From: Candidatus Ozemobacteraceae bacterium
Lineage (GTDB): Bacteria > Muiribacteriota > Ozemobacteria > Ozemobacterales > Ozemobacteraceae
Length of the DNA stretch: 64,000 nucleotides
Direction: 5' to 3'
NCBI GenBank assembly: GCA_035373905.1
Contig: DAOSOK010000004.1
Span: forward strand, 62,001 to 126,000
Numbering within the stretch: position 1 is the stretch's first letter; each line of letters opens with the position of its first letter. A program made the translations under genes and the position numbers. Positions 49,516 through 58,409 of the stretch are shown here, piece after piece. The notes under the pieces are model-generated. The model made no database searches, was not told the origin of the DNA, and saw only the letters and a list, made by a program, of their open reading frames with translations.

Positions 49516-50335
49516 TCAGCCGGGATTCTTCGAGCTCATCGGTTTCTTTCACGACGCTCTCGTCGTTTCCCTCCTGACCGGAGCCATTCTCGGTCCCGTC
49601 GGACTGTTCCTGCACCTGCGCGGGAGCCTGTTTCTCGGTGCGGCGCTGCCGCAGTTCGCCGGTTTCGGTTTCGTCGTCGCATCGGTGCTTGCGATTCCGG
49701 AATGGATCGCATCTTCGGTAACGATTGTCTTTTTTGCAGTGGCCGCGGCGTTCAAGCCCCTGCGGAAATTCGACGGGATGACGCTGGAGGCGATGATCGG
49801 TCTCGGATATACGGCGGCGATGGGGGGAATCGTCCTGCTGCTCTCGCTGACGAAGGCGGAGGGCCATGCCGCAGAGTTGCTTCTCAAGGGAAGCATGCTT
49901 GCCGCCACCTGCCGGGATACGCAGATACTGTCGTGGTTCGGCGTGCCGCTGGTCCTGCTGTTGTATCTTTTCCGACGCCGGTTTTACCTGGTTTCGCTCG
50001 ATCCCGAGACGGCCGGCACCATGGGCATACGAGTTGAAATATATGAAATAGTATTATTCGCAGCTCTCGGAATGGCGATCATGCTGACGCTGACGGAAGC
50101 CGGCGCCATGGCTTGCTTCGGCTTTCTCCTGCTTCCGCCCCTGATCGCACTGACCCTCTGCCGGCGGGTGGGAACGCTGTTCCTGGCTTCGATGACGATC
50201 GGGGCGGTCGGCGCGATCAGCGGCGTCTGCCTCGCCCTGAAAACGGATCTTCCCGTCGGCCCGGCGATGGTTCTGGCCCTGCTTTGTCTCTGGCTGGCCG
50301 CTCTCGTCTTCCGGGGTGTGCGAAAACCTTCCTGA
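49508..50335 (+). CDS. znuB: Metal ABC transporter permease (ABC-3 family, ZnuB-like)
   Basis: A 275-residue permease with about eight hydrophobic helices. SLLTGAILGPVGLFLHLRG near the N-terminus and EAGAMACFGFLLLPPLIALTL in the second half match the ABC-3 metal permease pattern. It overlaps the ATPase by 8 nt. It completes the importer; zinc is favoured over manganese only by the context of the porin and small secreted protein. Confidence 0.85.
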   Translation: MVDQPGFFELIGFFHDALVVSLLTGAILGPVGLFLHLRGSLFLGAALPQFAGFGFVVASVLAIPEWIASSVTIVFFAVAAAFKPLRKFDGMTLEAMIGLGYTAAMGGIVLLLSLTKAEGHAAELLLKGSMLAATCRDTQILSWFGVPLVLLLYLFRRRFYLVSLDPETAGTMGIRVEIYEIVLFAALGMAIMLTLTEAGAMACFGFLLLPPLIALTLCRRVGTLFLASMTIGAVGAISGVCLALKTDLPVGPAMVLALLCLWLAALVFRGVRKPS

Positions 50336-50383
50336 AGGCTTTTCCTGTGTTACCATGAAGATACTTCAACGAGGGGAAGGCAG

Positions 50384-51634
50384 ATGAATCCGTTGCGGCG
50401 AACGACATTGCTGGTGCTGGTTCTTCTGGTCGCGTTCGCGAGCGGGGCCATCCCGCTTGCGGCTGCGCAGGCGGACCGGGCGGGCGCGGGCGGCGTTCTG
50501 CAGAAGCTGCCCGAAAAAGCCGACGCGCTGCTCGTGAAGGCGGCCGTCGTGATCCAGAACCGCGCAAAGGTCTTCGCCGAACACCTCAACGCGGGAACCC
50601 ACGTGCGGCTCAACATCAGCCACGGGTTTTACGACCGCAACCTGCGGCGACTGTTCATCATGTTCGACGGGGCTGCCACCTTCACCGGGAAGCTGCCGTT
50701 CCCCGACGACCTCTCGGACCGGTACTTCACCAGCGATTCCGATATCGCATGGGACCTCACCCTGTTCTCGATGAAGCGCAGCGGCGGGAAGATCGGCTTC
50801 CGTTTCCAGGGCGACGTCGTGGTGTTTCTCGACCGGCTCGTCTACGACCTCGCCAAGGAGTTCATCGACATTGCCGGGGGCGTTGCGTTCATGAAGGCCG
50901 CCGAAACGCTGTGCGGCTTCGCGACCGAGTTCAATGCGCGGCTCGTCGCCCAGGCCGTGACGAAAACGTTCGCCTCGTTCTCCAAGGAGTCGTTGTCGAC
51001 GATGGGGGCGGAGTTCGTCGCCAACGCCGTTCAGCACGACTCCCACCGGATCAGAGACCTCGTCCGGGAGGCGGTCACGAACGGGAGCTTCGCCGACTTC
51101 TGCTGCGTCGCCATCATCCGGGCCGGTATCGACCAGACCGGCGGTCTCGCCGGCGCGACGCTCGGCGCCATGGCCGGCTCGGCCGTCGCTCCCGGGGCCG
51201 GCAGCGTGATCGGCGCCTTCATCGGGCGTCGCATCACGGTTTCTATAGCGCATACGATATCCTACAAGCTCACGGTCGAAGGCCCCATGGAAGTGTGCCT
51301 GCGGCAGATCCGGAAGGAGTGGCGGCGGCTGAAGGAACGGTCCGACGACCAGATTGCCGCCGGCCGGATCGCCAGCCGCGAGAAGTTCATCCTTGGCCGG
51401 GTGAAGCGCGAGTTCGACGAGAACCGCTACGAAACCCTCGACAAACTGATCGCCCGCGTGTCGACATTCGATACGGCCGACCTGCCCGCCTTCGTTTCCC
51501 TGCTGAGCCAAATCCGCGAAATGCTCGCCTTCAAGCTCCTTCAGAAGGGCGACTGGTATGCCTCCAAGAAGTTGCTCCAGATGAAGACCGCGATGCAGAA
51601 ACTCGGTCTCGCGGCTGCCGTGGGCTTCGACTGA
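50384..51634 (+). CDS. Secreted protein with glycine-zipper segment
   Basis: A 416-residue protein with a signal peptide (about 1-28). The central part is helical, with a long glycine-zipper-like stretch at about residues 250-286 (GGLAGATLGAMAGSAVAPGAG and GSVIGAFIGRR) that could insert in a membrane or oligomerise. The first third contains a beta-rich DUF-like region. No known family. It follows the ABC permease by 48 nt but has its own GAGGGGAAGG site, so its link to metal uptake is unproven. Confidence 0.55.
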   Translation: MNPLRRTTLLVLVLLVAFASGAIPLAAAQADRAGAGGVLQKLPEKADALLVKAAVVIQNRAKVFAEHLNAGTHVRLNISHGFYDRNLRRLFIMFDGAATFTGKLPFPDDLSDRYFTSDSDIAWDLTLFSMKRSGGKIGFRFQGDVVVFLDRLVYDLAKEFIDIAGGVAFMKAAETLCGFATEFNARLVAQAVTKTFASFSKESLSTMGAEFVANAVQHDSHRIRDLVREAVTNGSFADFCCVAIIRAGIDQTGGLAGATLGAMAGSAVAPGAGSVIGAFIGRRITVSIAHTISYKLTVEGPMEVCLRQIRKEWRRLKERSDDQIAAGRIASREKFILGRVKREFDENRYETLDKLIARVSTFDTADLPAFVSLLSQIREMLAFKLLQKGDWYASKKLLQMKTAMQKLGLAAAVGFD

Positions 51635-51655
51635 GTCCTGCAGAAGGCAGAATCA

Positions 51656-51720
51656 CCGGTCACCCGGAGCCTGTCGAAGGGTGCGAGGCGTTCGTGCTTC
51701 GACAGGCTCAGCACAAGCGG
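51656..51720. repeat. REP-like hairpin R6
   Basis: GGTCACCCGGAGCCTGTCG... ...CGACAGGCTCAGCACAAGCGG. The upstream flank GAGTCCTGCAG is the reverse complement of the right flank of R1 (CTGCAGGACTC-type), supporting a larger repeat unit with inverted ends. It lies between the convergent glycine-zipper and MATE genes. Confidence 0.7.
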
Positions 51721-51754
51721 CAAGAGCGATGCTGCTGTCGCGGCAGGACGATGG

Positions 51755-53107
51755 TTACAGGAGTTTTCTCGCCCAGGTGCCCGAACGGTACCGGACGTGA
51801 AATAAAATCGCTTTTACGATAGATTCGGCCGCCATGCCGATGAAACAGCCGATGAGGCCCATGCCGAGTTTCACGCCAAGGAGCCAGGCGAGTGGGATGC
51901 CCGCGAACCAGAAGGTGGAGAGCGTGATGAGGCTGACGCACAGCGCGTCCCCGCCGGCCCGTAGCGTTCCGGAATAGACGACGATCACGGCCTCGAACGG
52001 CAGGACCAGGGTGAACCACCGGATCAGCCGCAACGACTCGGCCGCGACCAGCGGCTTGACGGCGAACAGCGCCAGGTAGGGGCCGGCCGCGACGAGGCCG
52101 AGGACCCCCATGCACAGCGCCGAAAACAGCGACAGGGCCGTCGAGCGGCCGACCGCCATCCTCGCCCTGCCGGGGTGTCCGGCGCCGAGATGGCGGCCGA
52201 CGACGATCGAAGCGGCGGTTCCCAGGGCCCCGAGCGGGATATATCCCAGGCCCCGCACGCCGTGATACATGAAGTAGGCGGCCATCGCGTCCGCGCCGAC
52301 CATCCCGACGATGCGGGTGTACATGAGCGATGCGGCCTGCCAGAAGAGGCCGTCAAGGGCGATGGGGCCCGCCAGGCGCGCGAGCCGGCCGGCCATGCCG
52401 ATGCCGGCCGAACGGATATCGCGAAGGTCGAACCTGCGACCCTCGAACTCCAGGCGGCCGAACGCCCGCAGGGCGAGCCAGGCGCCGGCGACGTGAGCCG
52501 CGGCGGTCGCGATCGCCGCCCCCGTGATGCCGAGCATGGGCAGGCCGGCGTAGCCGTTGATCAGCAGGATGTTCAGCAGGGTGTTCACCACGACCGCCGC
52601 GACCGAGGTCACGACCGGGGTTCGCGTGTCGCCGAGCGCCCGCATGATGCCCGTCACGGCGAACATCACGAGAACGAACGGAAAGGTCCAGGCGATGATG
52701 CGCAGGAAACTCGCCGCCGGAACCGCGATGGCGGCGCTTCCGTTCGTCAGCCAGAGGCAGGCCGGCCCGGCAACGAGCATCATGGCCGCGCTTCCGGCGA
52801 CTCCGATCAGGCCCATCAGGGTGAACGCAGAGCCTGTGAGCTCCGTCAGCCCGTCGGGATCTTTCGCGCCTCTGAGCTGAGCCGCGAGAATCGCCGCGGC
52901 CGATGCGACGGCGCCGGCGAGCGTCTGCGCGAAGAACAGGACCTGGCCGCCGACCCCGACGGCCGCGATCGCCGCTTCCGACAGCTGGCCGACCATCGCC
53001 CGGTCGAGCAGGGCGAGCATCGAGAACGCCATCGCCTGCAGGGCGAGCGGCCAGGCAAGCTGCCACAGCTCCGCGGCCGTGGTTCCTTTCGCGAACCGGC
53101 CGATCAT
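51755..53107 (-). CDS. MATE-family efflux transporter
   Basis: A 450-residue membrane protein with 12 predicted helices arranged in two six-helix halves. The N-terminal LAWPLALQAMAFSMLALLDRAMVGQLSEAAIAAVGVGGQV block and the repeat pattern in the second half are typical of NorM/DinF-type exporters. Substrate unknown; usually cationic drugs or toxic metabolites, with Na+ or H+ antiport. It is convergent with the gene ending at 51634. A 58-nt gap separates it from the upstream minus-strand gene. Confidence 0.85.
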   Translation of the reverse strand: MIGRFAKGTTAAELWQLAWPLALQAMAFSMLALLDRAMVGQLSEAAIAAVGVGGQVLFFAQTLAGAVASAAAILAAQLRGAKDPDGLTELTGSAFTLMGLIGVAGSAAMMLVAGPACLWLTNGSAAIAVPAASFLRIIAWTFPFVLVMFAVTGIMRALGDTRTPVVTSVAAVVVNTLLNILLINGYAGLPMLGITGAAIATAAAHVAGAWLALRAFGRLEFEGRRFDLRDIRSAGIGMAGRLARLAGPIALDGLFWQAASLMYTRIVGMVGADAMAAYFMYHGVRGLGYIPLGALGTAASIVVGRHLGAGHPGRARMAVGRSTALSLFSALCMGVLGLVAAGPYLALFAVKPLVAAESLRLIRWFTLVLPFEAVIVVYSGTLRAGGDALCVSLITLSTFWFAGIPLAWLLGVKLGMGLIGCFIGMAAESIVKAILFHVRYRSGTWARKLL

Positions 53108-53165
53108 GTCGGATGCCGAGCCCGTGCGGGCTTGCGGGGCGGGGCCGGCGGAGTCGTCATGGGCT

Positions 53166-53897
53166 TTATTTCGAGAGATTCATGAAGATGACGATGAGGA
53201 TGACCAGCACCTCCACCACCAGGAAAAAGCGAAGGGCGGTCTGGCCGAACTTCACGCCGCAGCCGACCGCGCCCGGCTGTTCAAGGGGGGTGTGGGCTGT
53301 GGCGATCGTGACGACGCCGGCGGTGGCCGTCATCGTGTGGACGTGCTCGGACTGGCCGGGGACGAGCCGACAGCCGATGAGCTTCGAGAGCGTTGCCGCG
53401 CGCTCGTTCAAGAGCCCCAGTTTTTCCTCGAGAAGAGAGTCGCTGAACGGATAGACCTGACCGGACCGGTCTATCAATATCAGTTGATATTGATACCACT
53501 TCGACTCTTCGGTGGTGACGAGCGTGCCGTTGACGATGACGGAATCGACGTCGGCGAACCGCATATATTCCCTGACCGACCTGGTGAAGCCGAACTCGAA
53601 GTGGTAGTAAATGGCCTTCCTGCGCGTGTCCGCGAGGTAGTAGTTGTTGGTGAAACGCCTCAGGAACAGGAAAAGGATTCCCGCCCCGATCGCCCAGGGC
53701 AGAAATCGCAGAAACTCCGGGTCTGGCGGCGAATCCTCGCCTCCGATGTAGCCGATGAACAGAATGACGATGCAGGCGATCAGGGAAAGGAACGCCATCC
53801 CTTTCCAAAGCTGCTCCAGCGGCGTATCCAGATCGATCTTCACCGTCCCGGGAAGATCGCCGGCATCGTGTATGGGAATGTTCGATTGGGTCTGCAT
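53166..53897 (-). CDS. Three-helix membrane protein, paralogue A
   Basis: A 243-residue protein: N-terminal short cytoplasmic segment, two helices (about 31-50 and 64-84), a soluble domain (about 85-215) rich in beta, and a C-terminal helix (about 222-240). It is about 40% identical by eye to the protein at 58410 (shared VKIDLDTPLE, GEDSPPDPEFL/GKHTPPDPTFL, YYHFEF/FYHFEL and RLVPG blocks). The soluble part resembles a PH- or membrane-bound regulator domain but no match is claimed. The start MQTQ at 53897 is preferred (GGAGGG upstream). It may work with the neighbouring phosphatase. Confidence 0.6.
   Translation of the reverse strand: MQTQSNIPIHDAGDLPGTVKIDLDTPLEQLWKGMAFLSLIACIVILFIGYIGGEDSPPDPEFLRFLPWAIGAGILFLFLRRFTNNYYLADTRRKAIYYHFEFGFTRSVREYMRFADVDSVIVNGTLVTTEESKWYQYQLILIDRSGQVYPFSDSLLEEKLGLLNERAATLSKLIGCRLVPGQSEHVHTMTATAGVVTIATAHTPLEQPGAVGCGVKFGQTALRFFLVVEVLVILIVIFMNLSK
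53472..53495. other. Perfect 24-nt palindrome inside paralogue A
   Basis: TATCAATATCA-GT-TGATATTGATA: two 11-bp arms with a 2-nt spacer, very AT-rich inside a GC-rich gene. On the coding strand it encodes Tyr-Gln-Tyr-Gln-Leu-Ile-Leu-Ile. It may be a protein-binding site or chance. Confidence 0.55.
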
Positions 53898-54066
53898 CTG
53901 GTGATTCCCTCCCGTTGCAGGGCATTCTAGCCCTTTTTGCACCCCACCTCAAATCCCCGGCGGGCGGCACGGAGTTGATCGATTGCCGGCTGAAAGGGCC
54001 ATTGTCGCGGCTTGGAAGCGAGGGAAACGTTTGTCTTGCAATCATTGTTTCGTTAGTATCAAGGAC

Positions 54067-55104
54067 ATGGGAAGATTTGTTGCCCTCCGAATGTCGGGAG
54101 GATTGTCCGGAATTTTTTGTGTTCTCCTCGTTTTGGTGACAAACCTCGCAACTCCGCTTTGTGCCGATGCAGGCGGAGCCGAAGCGATGGTACCCGTGCA
54201 AGCCGCTTCCCCGGCAGACCCGATCGAATTCGTCTTCGAGGCCGGGGCGGCAACCTCGACCATCATGCCGGTGCCGGCCGACGGGCAGGTGTATCGGGTC
54301 GTGCATATCAACGGGCTTCCCTGCCTGACGATGCAGCATCCCGGAACCCCCGACCCGAACTGGCGGTTCGTCCTGTCTCGGGAGCTCTGGCCGGCGGAGT
54401 TCGGAGATGCCGTGATGACGATGGAATACATCGCCACCATGACGTCGATCAACTGGGTCCAGTATGATTCGCGGTTTCACGAATTCCATCGGATCGACGA
54501 CGCGATGCTGGGCATGGGCCAGGAGAACGATTCGGTCCTGGCTCTCAGCTGGGGGAACCGGACGACCGGGCTGTACGGGTATGTGAAGCAGATCTATGTC
54601 TTGCCCAAGGTCGGCTTTCATCGCCGTCTGGCCGGATACGCCGATTTTCAGATGCATGCCGAAACCGATGCCCCGCTGGGCTTGCGCCGGATCGTCCTCA
54701 GGATAACCCCGCTCACGGCCGCCGACCAACCCGCTTCGACGCCGCGTCTGCTCGATTTGGTCGAGCGCATGTATCAGCGGTTGCTCGGCCGGAGCCCGAC
54801 GGCGTGGGAATGGCAGACGCTGGAGGACGCATTCCAGCACTCACGTCTCCGGCTCCGCACGCTGTTGCGCAACCTGATCAAAAGTCGGGAATATCGGCGC
54901 ATGAACGTCTTCCCCCTGGACAATACGCGGGTCATCAGGCGTCTGTTCTGGTGCGCATGTCGGCGGCAGCCCTCGGTCGAGGAGATCGTGATGTTTCTCT
55001 CGCACATGCATAGAACATCCTTCGATTTCCCGGCGCTGATTTTCGTCGAAAAATACTATCTCGAGACGATCGAATCCATCCTTGCTGAATCGAGGTCCCG
55101 CTGA
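54067..55104 (+). CDS. Secreted protein with DUF4214-like C-terminal domain
   Basis: A 345-residue protein with a signal peptide (about 10-35). The middle (about 60-215) is a beta-rich domain of no known family. The C-terminal ~100 residues (LVERMYQRLLGRSP... ...LIKSREYRRM) match the DUF4214 pattern of calcium-binding/S-layer or phycobilisome-linker-like proteins. The start at 54067 is tentative (a weak AAGGA is close). The stop lies 3 nt before the phosphatase start, so both are probably co-transcribed. Confidence 0.6.
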   Translation: MGRFVALRMSGGLSGIFCVLLVLVTNLATPLCADAGGAEAMVPVQAASPADPIEFVFEAGAATSTIMPVPADGQVYRVVHINGLPCLTMQHPGTPDPNWRFVLSRELWPAEFGDAVMTMEYIATMTSINWVQYDSRFHEFHRIDDAMLGMGQENDSVLALSWGNRTTGLYGYVKQIYVLPKVGFHRRLAGYADFQMHAETDAPLGLRRIVLRITPLTAADQPASTPRLLDLVERMYQRLLGRSPTAWEWQTLEDAFQHSRLRLRTLLRNLIKSREYRRMNVFPLDNTRVIRRLFWCACRRQPSVEEIVMFLSHMHRTSFDFPALIFVEKYYLETIESILAESRSR

Positions 55105-55107
55105 GTC

Positions 55108-57981
55108 GTGACTCCTTCGCAACCAGGCAGACCGTCCGCTGCAACCTCCCCGATGCTCCGGTTCCTCGTGTTCTTCCTGGTTTTCGTCGGCGTACCCCTG
55201 GCCTGCGCCTGGACGCTGTCCGCGTTTTACTACGATCGCGAGGAAAAGGCGCGGGCCGAAGCGTTTCAGCAGCGCATGGAACCCCTGCTGCCGAGGATCG
55301 CGGCGTACGCCGACGTGCCGCTCCAGCTCAGGCGCCATTTCGGCCATTTGCGCGATTTTTTCATCCGCCGCCGTTTTGAGCCGGAAGCCTGGCCTCGCGT
55401 CGTGCGGAGATTGTCGCAGCGCTGGGGATTCGCCTGGGACGTCTACCAGTATTCGGCGAACGGCGAATTGGTCACCCCTCGGACGATGCGGGTCAAAGCC
55501 CGGACGATCATGGCAAGATTCTGGCGGTATCTATTGTGTGGTGACTACAATAGTATTCAGGGGCAGTTGAACGCAGTCAGGGCGCTGTTCGGGCAAAAAT
55601 ACATCGGTATGCACCACCAGCGCGAAACCCTCATCCGGTTTCGCGGCCAGACCGGCCAGGGTTATGTATTTTGGGATATAGATCCTTTCAGCAGCGAGGG
55701 CGGGTTGCTCTTCGCATGCTGGGACCCGCCTTCGCCCATCACTCTTCTCCGCCATGCCCTTCCCGGGCTGCATCTTCCGCCGGGAGCCCGGCTGTTCGCC
55801 CAGCACCGTGACGGGGTTCTCATCCCTCTCTGGGGCGACCCGGCCTCGGCGGCCATGGAACTGCTGCCTCATGCGGTTGCAGCCGGTCATCATCCCTTCC
55901 AGCGGCTAGACGACCGTACCTGGCTTCGCATGTCCGCCGGTGATTACACCTACTTTCTCGGCGTCGTGGAATCTCCTCTTGATGGGCCGCTCACACGGCT
56001 TCCGGCGCATGCGTTCATCTTTCTCGCCGGGTTCGCAGGGTTGCTCTGGGGAATCCGGTGGATCGTGCTGGGGCGCGATACCTGGGTGTCGATTCGCGTA
56101 AAGCTGCTGCTGCTCTTTCTGTATGCTTTGGCCATCCCTTTCATGGTGATTCTCGCCCTCTCCTACAGCACGTTCCTCGAAACCCGCCGGAGTATGATCG
56201 AGGATGCCCGCAAAGCGGGAGAGGATGCGCTCAAATCCGCCGATGACGGGTTTCTGTATGAGCCCCAGAGATTCCGAAGGTACATGGACGTCTATCGACA
56301 GCAGTTCCGGCAGCCTGCCTCGCTTGGACGGTTCCAGCAGCTGACCGCGATCGGCCTGGCCCGCCAGCATTTCCAGGAGCTGGCCTTGCGTGACGGGAGC
56401 GGGAAAGTGTTCATCGAAGCCGGCGGCCAGATGACCAGGGATGCCATCACGACCCGTGTCATGGACCAGATGTTCCGGGATGCGGCGCAGCAGTATGTGC
56501 CGGACCGGACCATCCAGACGGCCGAGCCGCCGAAAGCCGCCCTGAACGATTACATCGTTGAATCGATCACGGAAAGCAGCGAGATCGGCATTTCCGAGAT
56601 CCTGAACTCGCCCGGAGGCGTGCGGGAACTGGTTTTTCCGAAGTTCGAGGTGTTCCTGTACTGGGATTTTTATTCCGAGCCTGACAGCCCAGCTGTTTTC
56701 ATCGCCGGGTCCATTCCCAAGCTGAAAGTGCAACAGCGGTATCTTCAGCGGACATTCCTGACGCCACGGTCTCCGGGAGATCGTGGGATCCGTCTCTTTG
56801 CCGTCGAAGATGCGAGCGACCGCTGGAGTCCCGAGCCTGGGAGAAGCTCTGCAGACCTGCGATTTCTCGCCCTGCGGGTTCGCCAGGCGCAGGATGTCCA
56901 AGTCGACCGGCTCACCTGGCAGGGGCGCCCCTGGATCGCCGTCGGCCAGCCGGGCAGACAGCTTCAGGGGTATTCCCTGATCGCCCTGGTTCCCGAAGAG
57001 CCCATCCGGAAAACGCTTGCGGAGCTTCGCGGCACGATTTATCTCGGCCTGCTGGCAGCGTTCGTGATCACCCTGCTGCTGGGCTGGGTGCTTGCCGACA
57101 CCTTCCTCGGCCCGATCGGAGGCCTGGGGCGCGGCCTGCTGGCGCTGAAGGCCCAGGACACGAAGTTCCGTCTCACGACCTTTCAGAAAGACGAGCTGGG
57201 CGATCTGTCTCATACCTTCAACGAGATGATGGAGACCCTCCAGGAGATGAACGCTGGGAAGCAGGTGCAGGAACAGCTGTTCCCCAAGGCACCCCTGACG
57301 CTGGGCGAGTTCCGCGTCACGGGCCTCTCGCGCCCGGCCACCCACCTTGGCGGCGACTACTTCGATTATGCGAAGATCAGCGAAGACCAGCTCCTGGTGC
57401 TGGTCGGCGATGTCACCGGCCACGGCATTCCGGCCGCGCTGATCATGGCCATGTCCAAGGCCATCGTCACCTCGTTCGCCGGCCCGACGTCGACGCCGGA
57501 AGACCTGCTGACCAGGCTGAACGCCACCATCACCTCGGTCATGCGCCGCAAGCGGCTGATGACCTTGTGCCTTCTCTGGGTGGACACCTCCAGCGGGGAG
57601 ATCCGCTATTTCCAGCATGGGCATCCGCCTCTGCTGCTGTGGCGGCCCGACGGCACGGCGGAGATCGTCGAGGCGAAGGGATTGCCAGTCGGGGTGGGGC
57701 AGACGTTCAAGGTTCAGCCGGTTTCCGTTGTGTTGAATCCCGGCGAACGGCTGGTGATGTACACGGACGGCCTTGTGGAATCGCTGGGGACCGGCGTCGG
57801 CAACGATCTGTTCATCGAATTCCAGAAGTTCGTTGCCGGTCAGGCATGGCGGCCGCTGGACGAAGCCTGCTCGGGACTCCTCCAGGAGCACCCCTTCACG
57901 AAGACCGGCGCGGCACAACCCGACGACTTCACCATCGTCATTCTCGAGCGTGCGGCCCCTTCTTCGGAACGCGCTTCCTGA
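55108..57981 (+). CDS. Membrane SpoIIE/RsbU-type PP2C phosphatase with HAMP domain
   Basis: A 957-residue sensor-type phosphatase. Helix 1 at about 15-38; helices 2 and 3 at about 300-322 and 331-355; a periplasmic sensing region of about 290 residues; helix 4 at about 641-661; HAMP-like linker (about 662-715); and a PP2C/SpoIIE domain from about 728 to 950. The metal-binding aspartates are visible (GGDYFDY, GDVTGHG, YTDGLVES). Such proteins dephosphorylate anti-sigma antagonists and relay external signals. A GTG start at 55108 is used; the ATG at 55153 is an alternative. Upstream DUF4214-like protein may be its ligand or partner. Confidence 0.85.
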   Translation: MTPSQPGRPSAATSPMLRFLVFFLVFVGVPLACAWTLSAFYYDREEKARAEAFQQRMEPLLPRIAAYADVPLQLRRHFGHLRDFFIRRRFEPEAWPRVVRRLSQRWGFAWDVYQYSANGELVTPRTMRVKARTIMARFWRYLLCGDYNSIQGQLNAVRALFGQKYIGMHHQRETLIRFRGQTGQGYVFWDIDPFSSEGGLLFACWDPPSPITLLRHALPGLHLPPGARLFAQHRDGVLIPLWGDPASAAMELLPHAVAAGHHPFQRLDDRTWLRMSAGDYTYFLGVVESPLDGPLTRLPAHAFIFLAGFAGLLWGIRWIVLGRDTWVSIRVKLLLLFLYALAIPFMVILALSYSTFLETRRSMIEDARKAGEDALKSADDGFLYEPQRFRRYMDVYRQQFRQPASLGRFQQLTAIGLARQHFQELALRDGSGKVFIEAGGQMTRDAITTRVMDQMFRDAAQQYVPDRTIQTAEPPKAALNDYIVESITESSEIGISEILNSPGGVRELVFPKFEVFLYWDFYSEPDSPAVFIAGSIPKLKVQQRYLQRTFLTPRSPGDRGIRLFAVEDASDRWSPEPGRSSADLRFLALRVRQAQDVQVDRLTWQGRPWIAVGQPGRQLQGYSLIALVPEEPIRKTLAELRGTIYLGLLAAFVITLLLGWVLADTFLGPIGGLGRGLLALKAQDTKFRLTTFQKDELGDLSHTFNEMMETLQEMNAGKQVQEQLFPKAPLTLGEFRVTGLSRPATHLGGDYFDYAKISEDQLLVLVGDVTGHGIPAALIMAMSKAIVTSFAGPTSTPEDLLTRLNATITSVMRRKRLMTLCLLWVDTSSGEIRYFQHGHPPLLLWRPDGTAEIVEAKGLPVGVGQTFKVQPVSVVLNPGERLVMYTDGLVESLGTGVGNDLFIEFQKFVAGQAWRPLDEACSGLLQEHPFTKTGAAQPDDFTIVILERAAPSSERAS

Positions 57982-58037
57982 GGTTCATTGCGCCAGTTCC
58001 CCGGCGGAAAAGCGGCGCCGCGTCGGGGCGATCTTCA

Positions 58038-58394
58038 TCAGGGGCGGGCCGATTCCCGATCGGGACCGCCGGTTTCCTCTACGTACAGGCTCCCTGCGCA
58101 GCACTCGATGACCTTGATGCGACTGCCCTTCTTCAGAAACCCTTGTCGGGTCGTGACATCCAGCTTCCGCCCATCGAAATCGGCTTTCCCTGACGGCCGG
58201 AGGTCCGTGGCCGCGACGCCTTCGCATCCCAGAAGGGAAGACAGATCGGGAGCGGCCACGTAGCCCTCTTCGCTCGTCATCTTGTGATTGAGGGCAAGCC
58301 AGCGCGACAGGACGCGGGGAAAGACGAACATGGTGAAGCATTTTCCCAGAAGCGTCGTGACGAGTAGGACCTCGAGCCAGAACATCCCGTCCAT
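58038..58394 (-). CDS. NfeD-like membrane protein
   Basis: A 118-residue protein: one N-terminal hydrophobic helix (about 5-25) followed by an OB-fold-like domain, GCEGVAATDLRPSGKADFDGRKLDVTTRQGFLKKGSRIKVIE, which matches the NfeD C-terminal domain. NfeD proteins act with stomatin-like proteins or SppA-type proteases in membrane quality control. It is 15 nt downstream of the membrane paralogue B on the same strand and overlaps no other gene. Confidence 0.8.
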   Translation of the reverse strand: MDGMFWLEVLLVTTLLGKCFTMFVFPRVLSRWLALNHKMTSEEGYVAAPDLSSLLGCEGVAATDLRPSGKADFDGRKLDVTTRQGFLKKGSRIKVIECCAGSLYVEETGGPDRESARP

Positions 58395-58409
58395 CTCAGG
58401 AGCCCGCGA

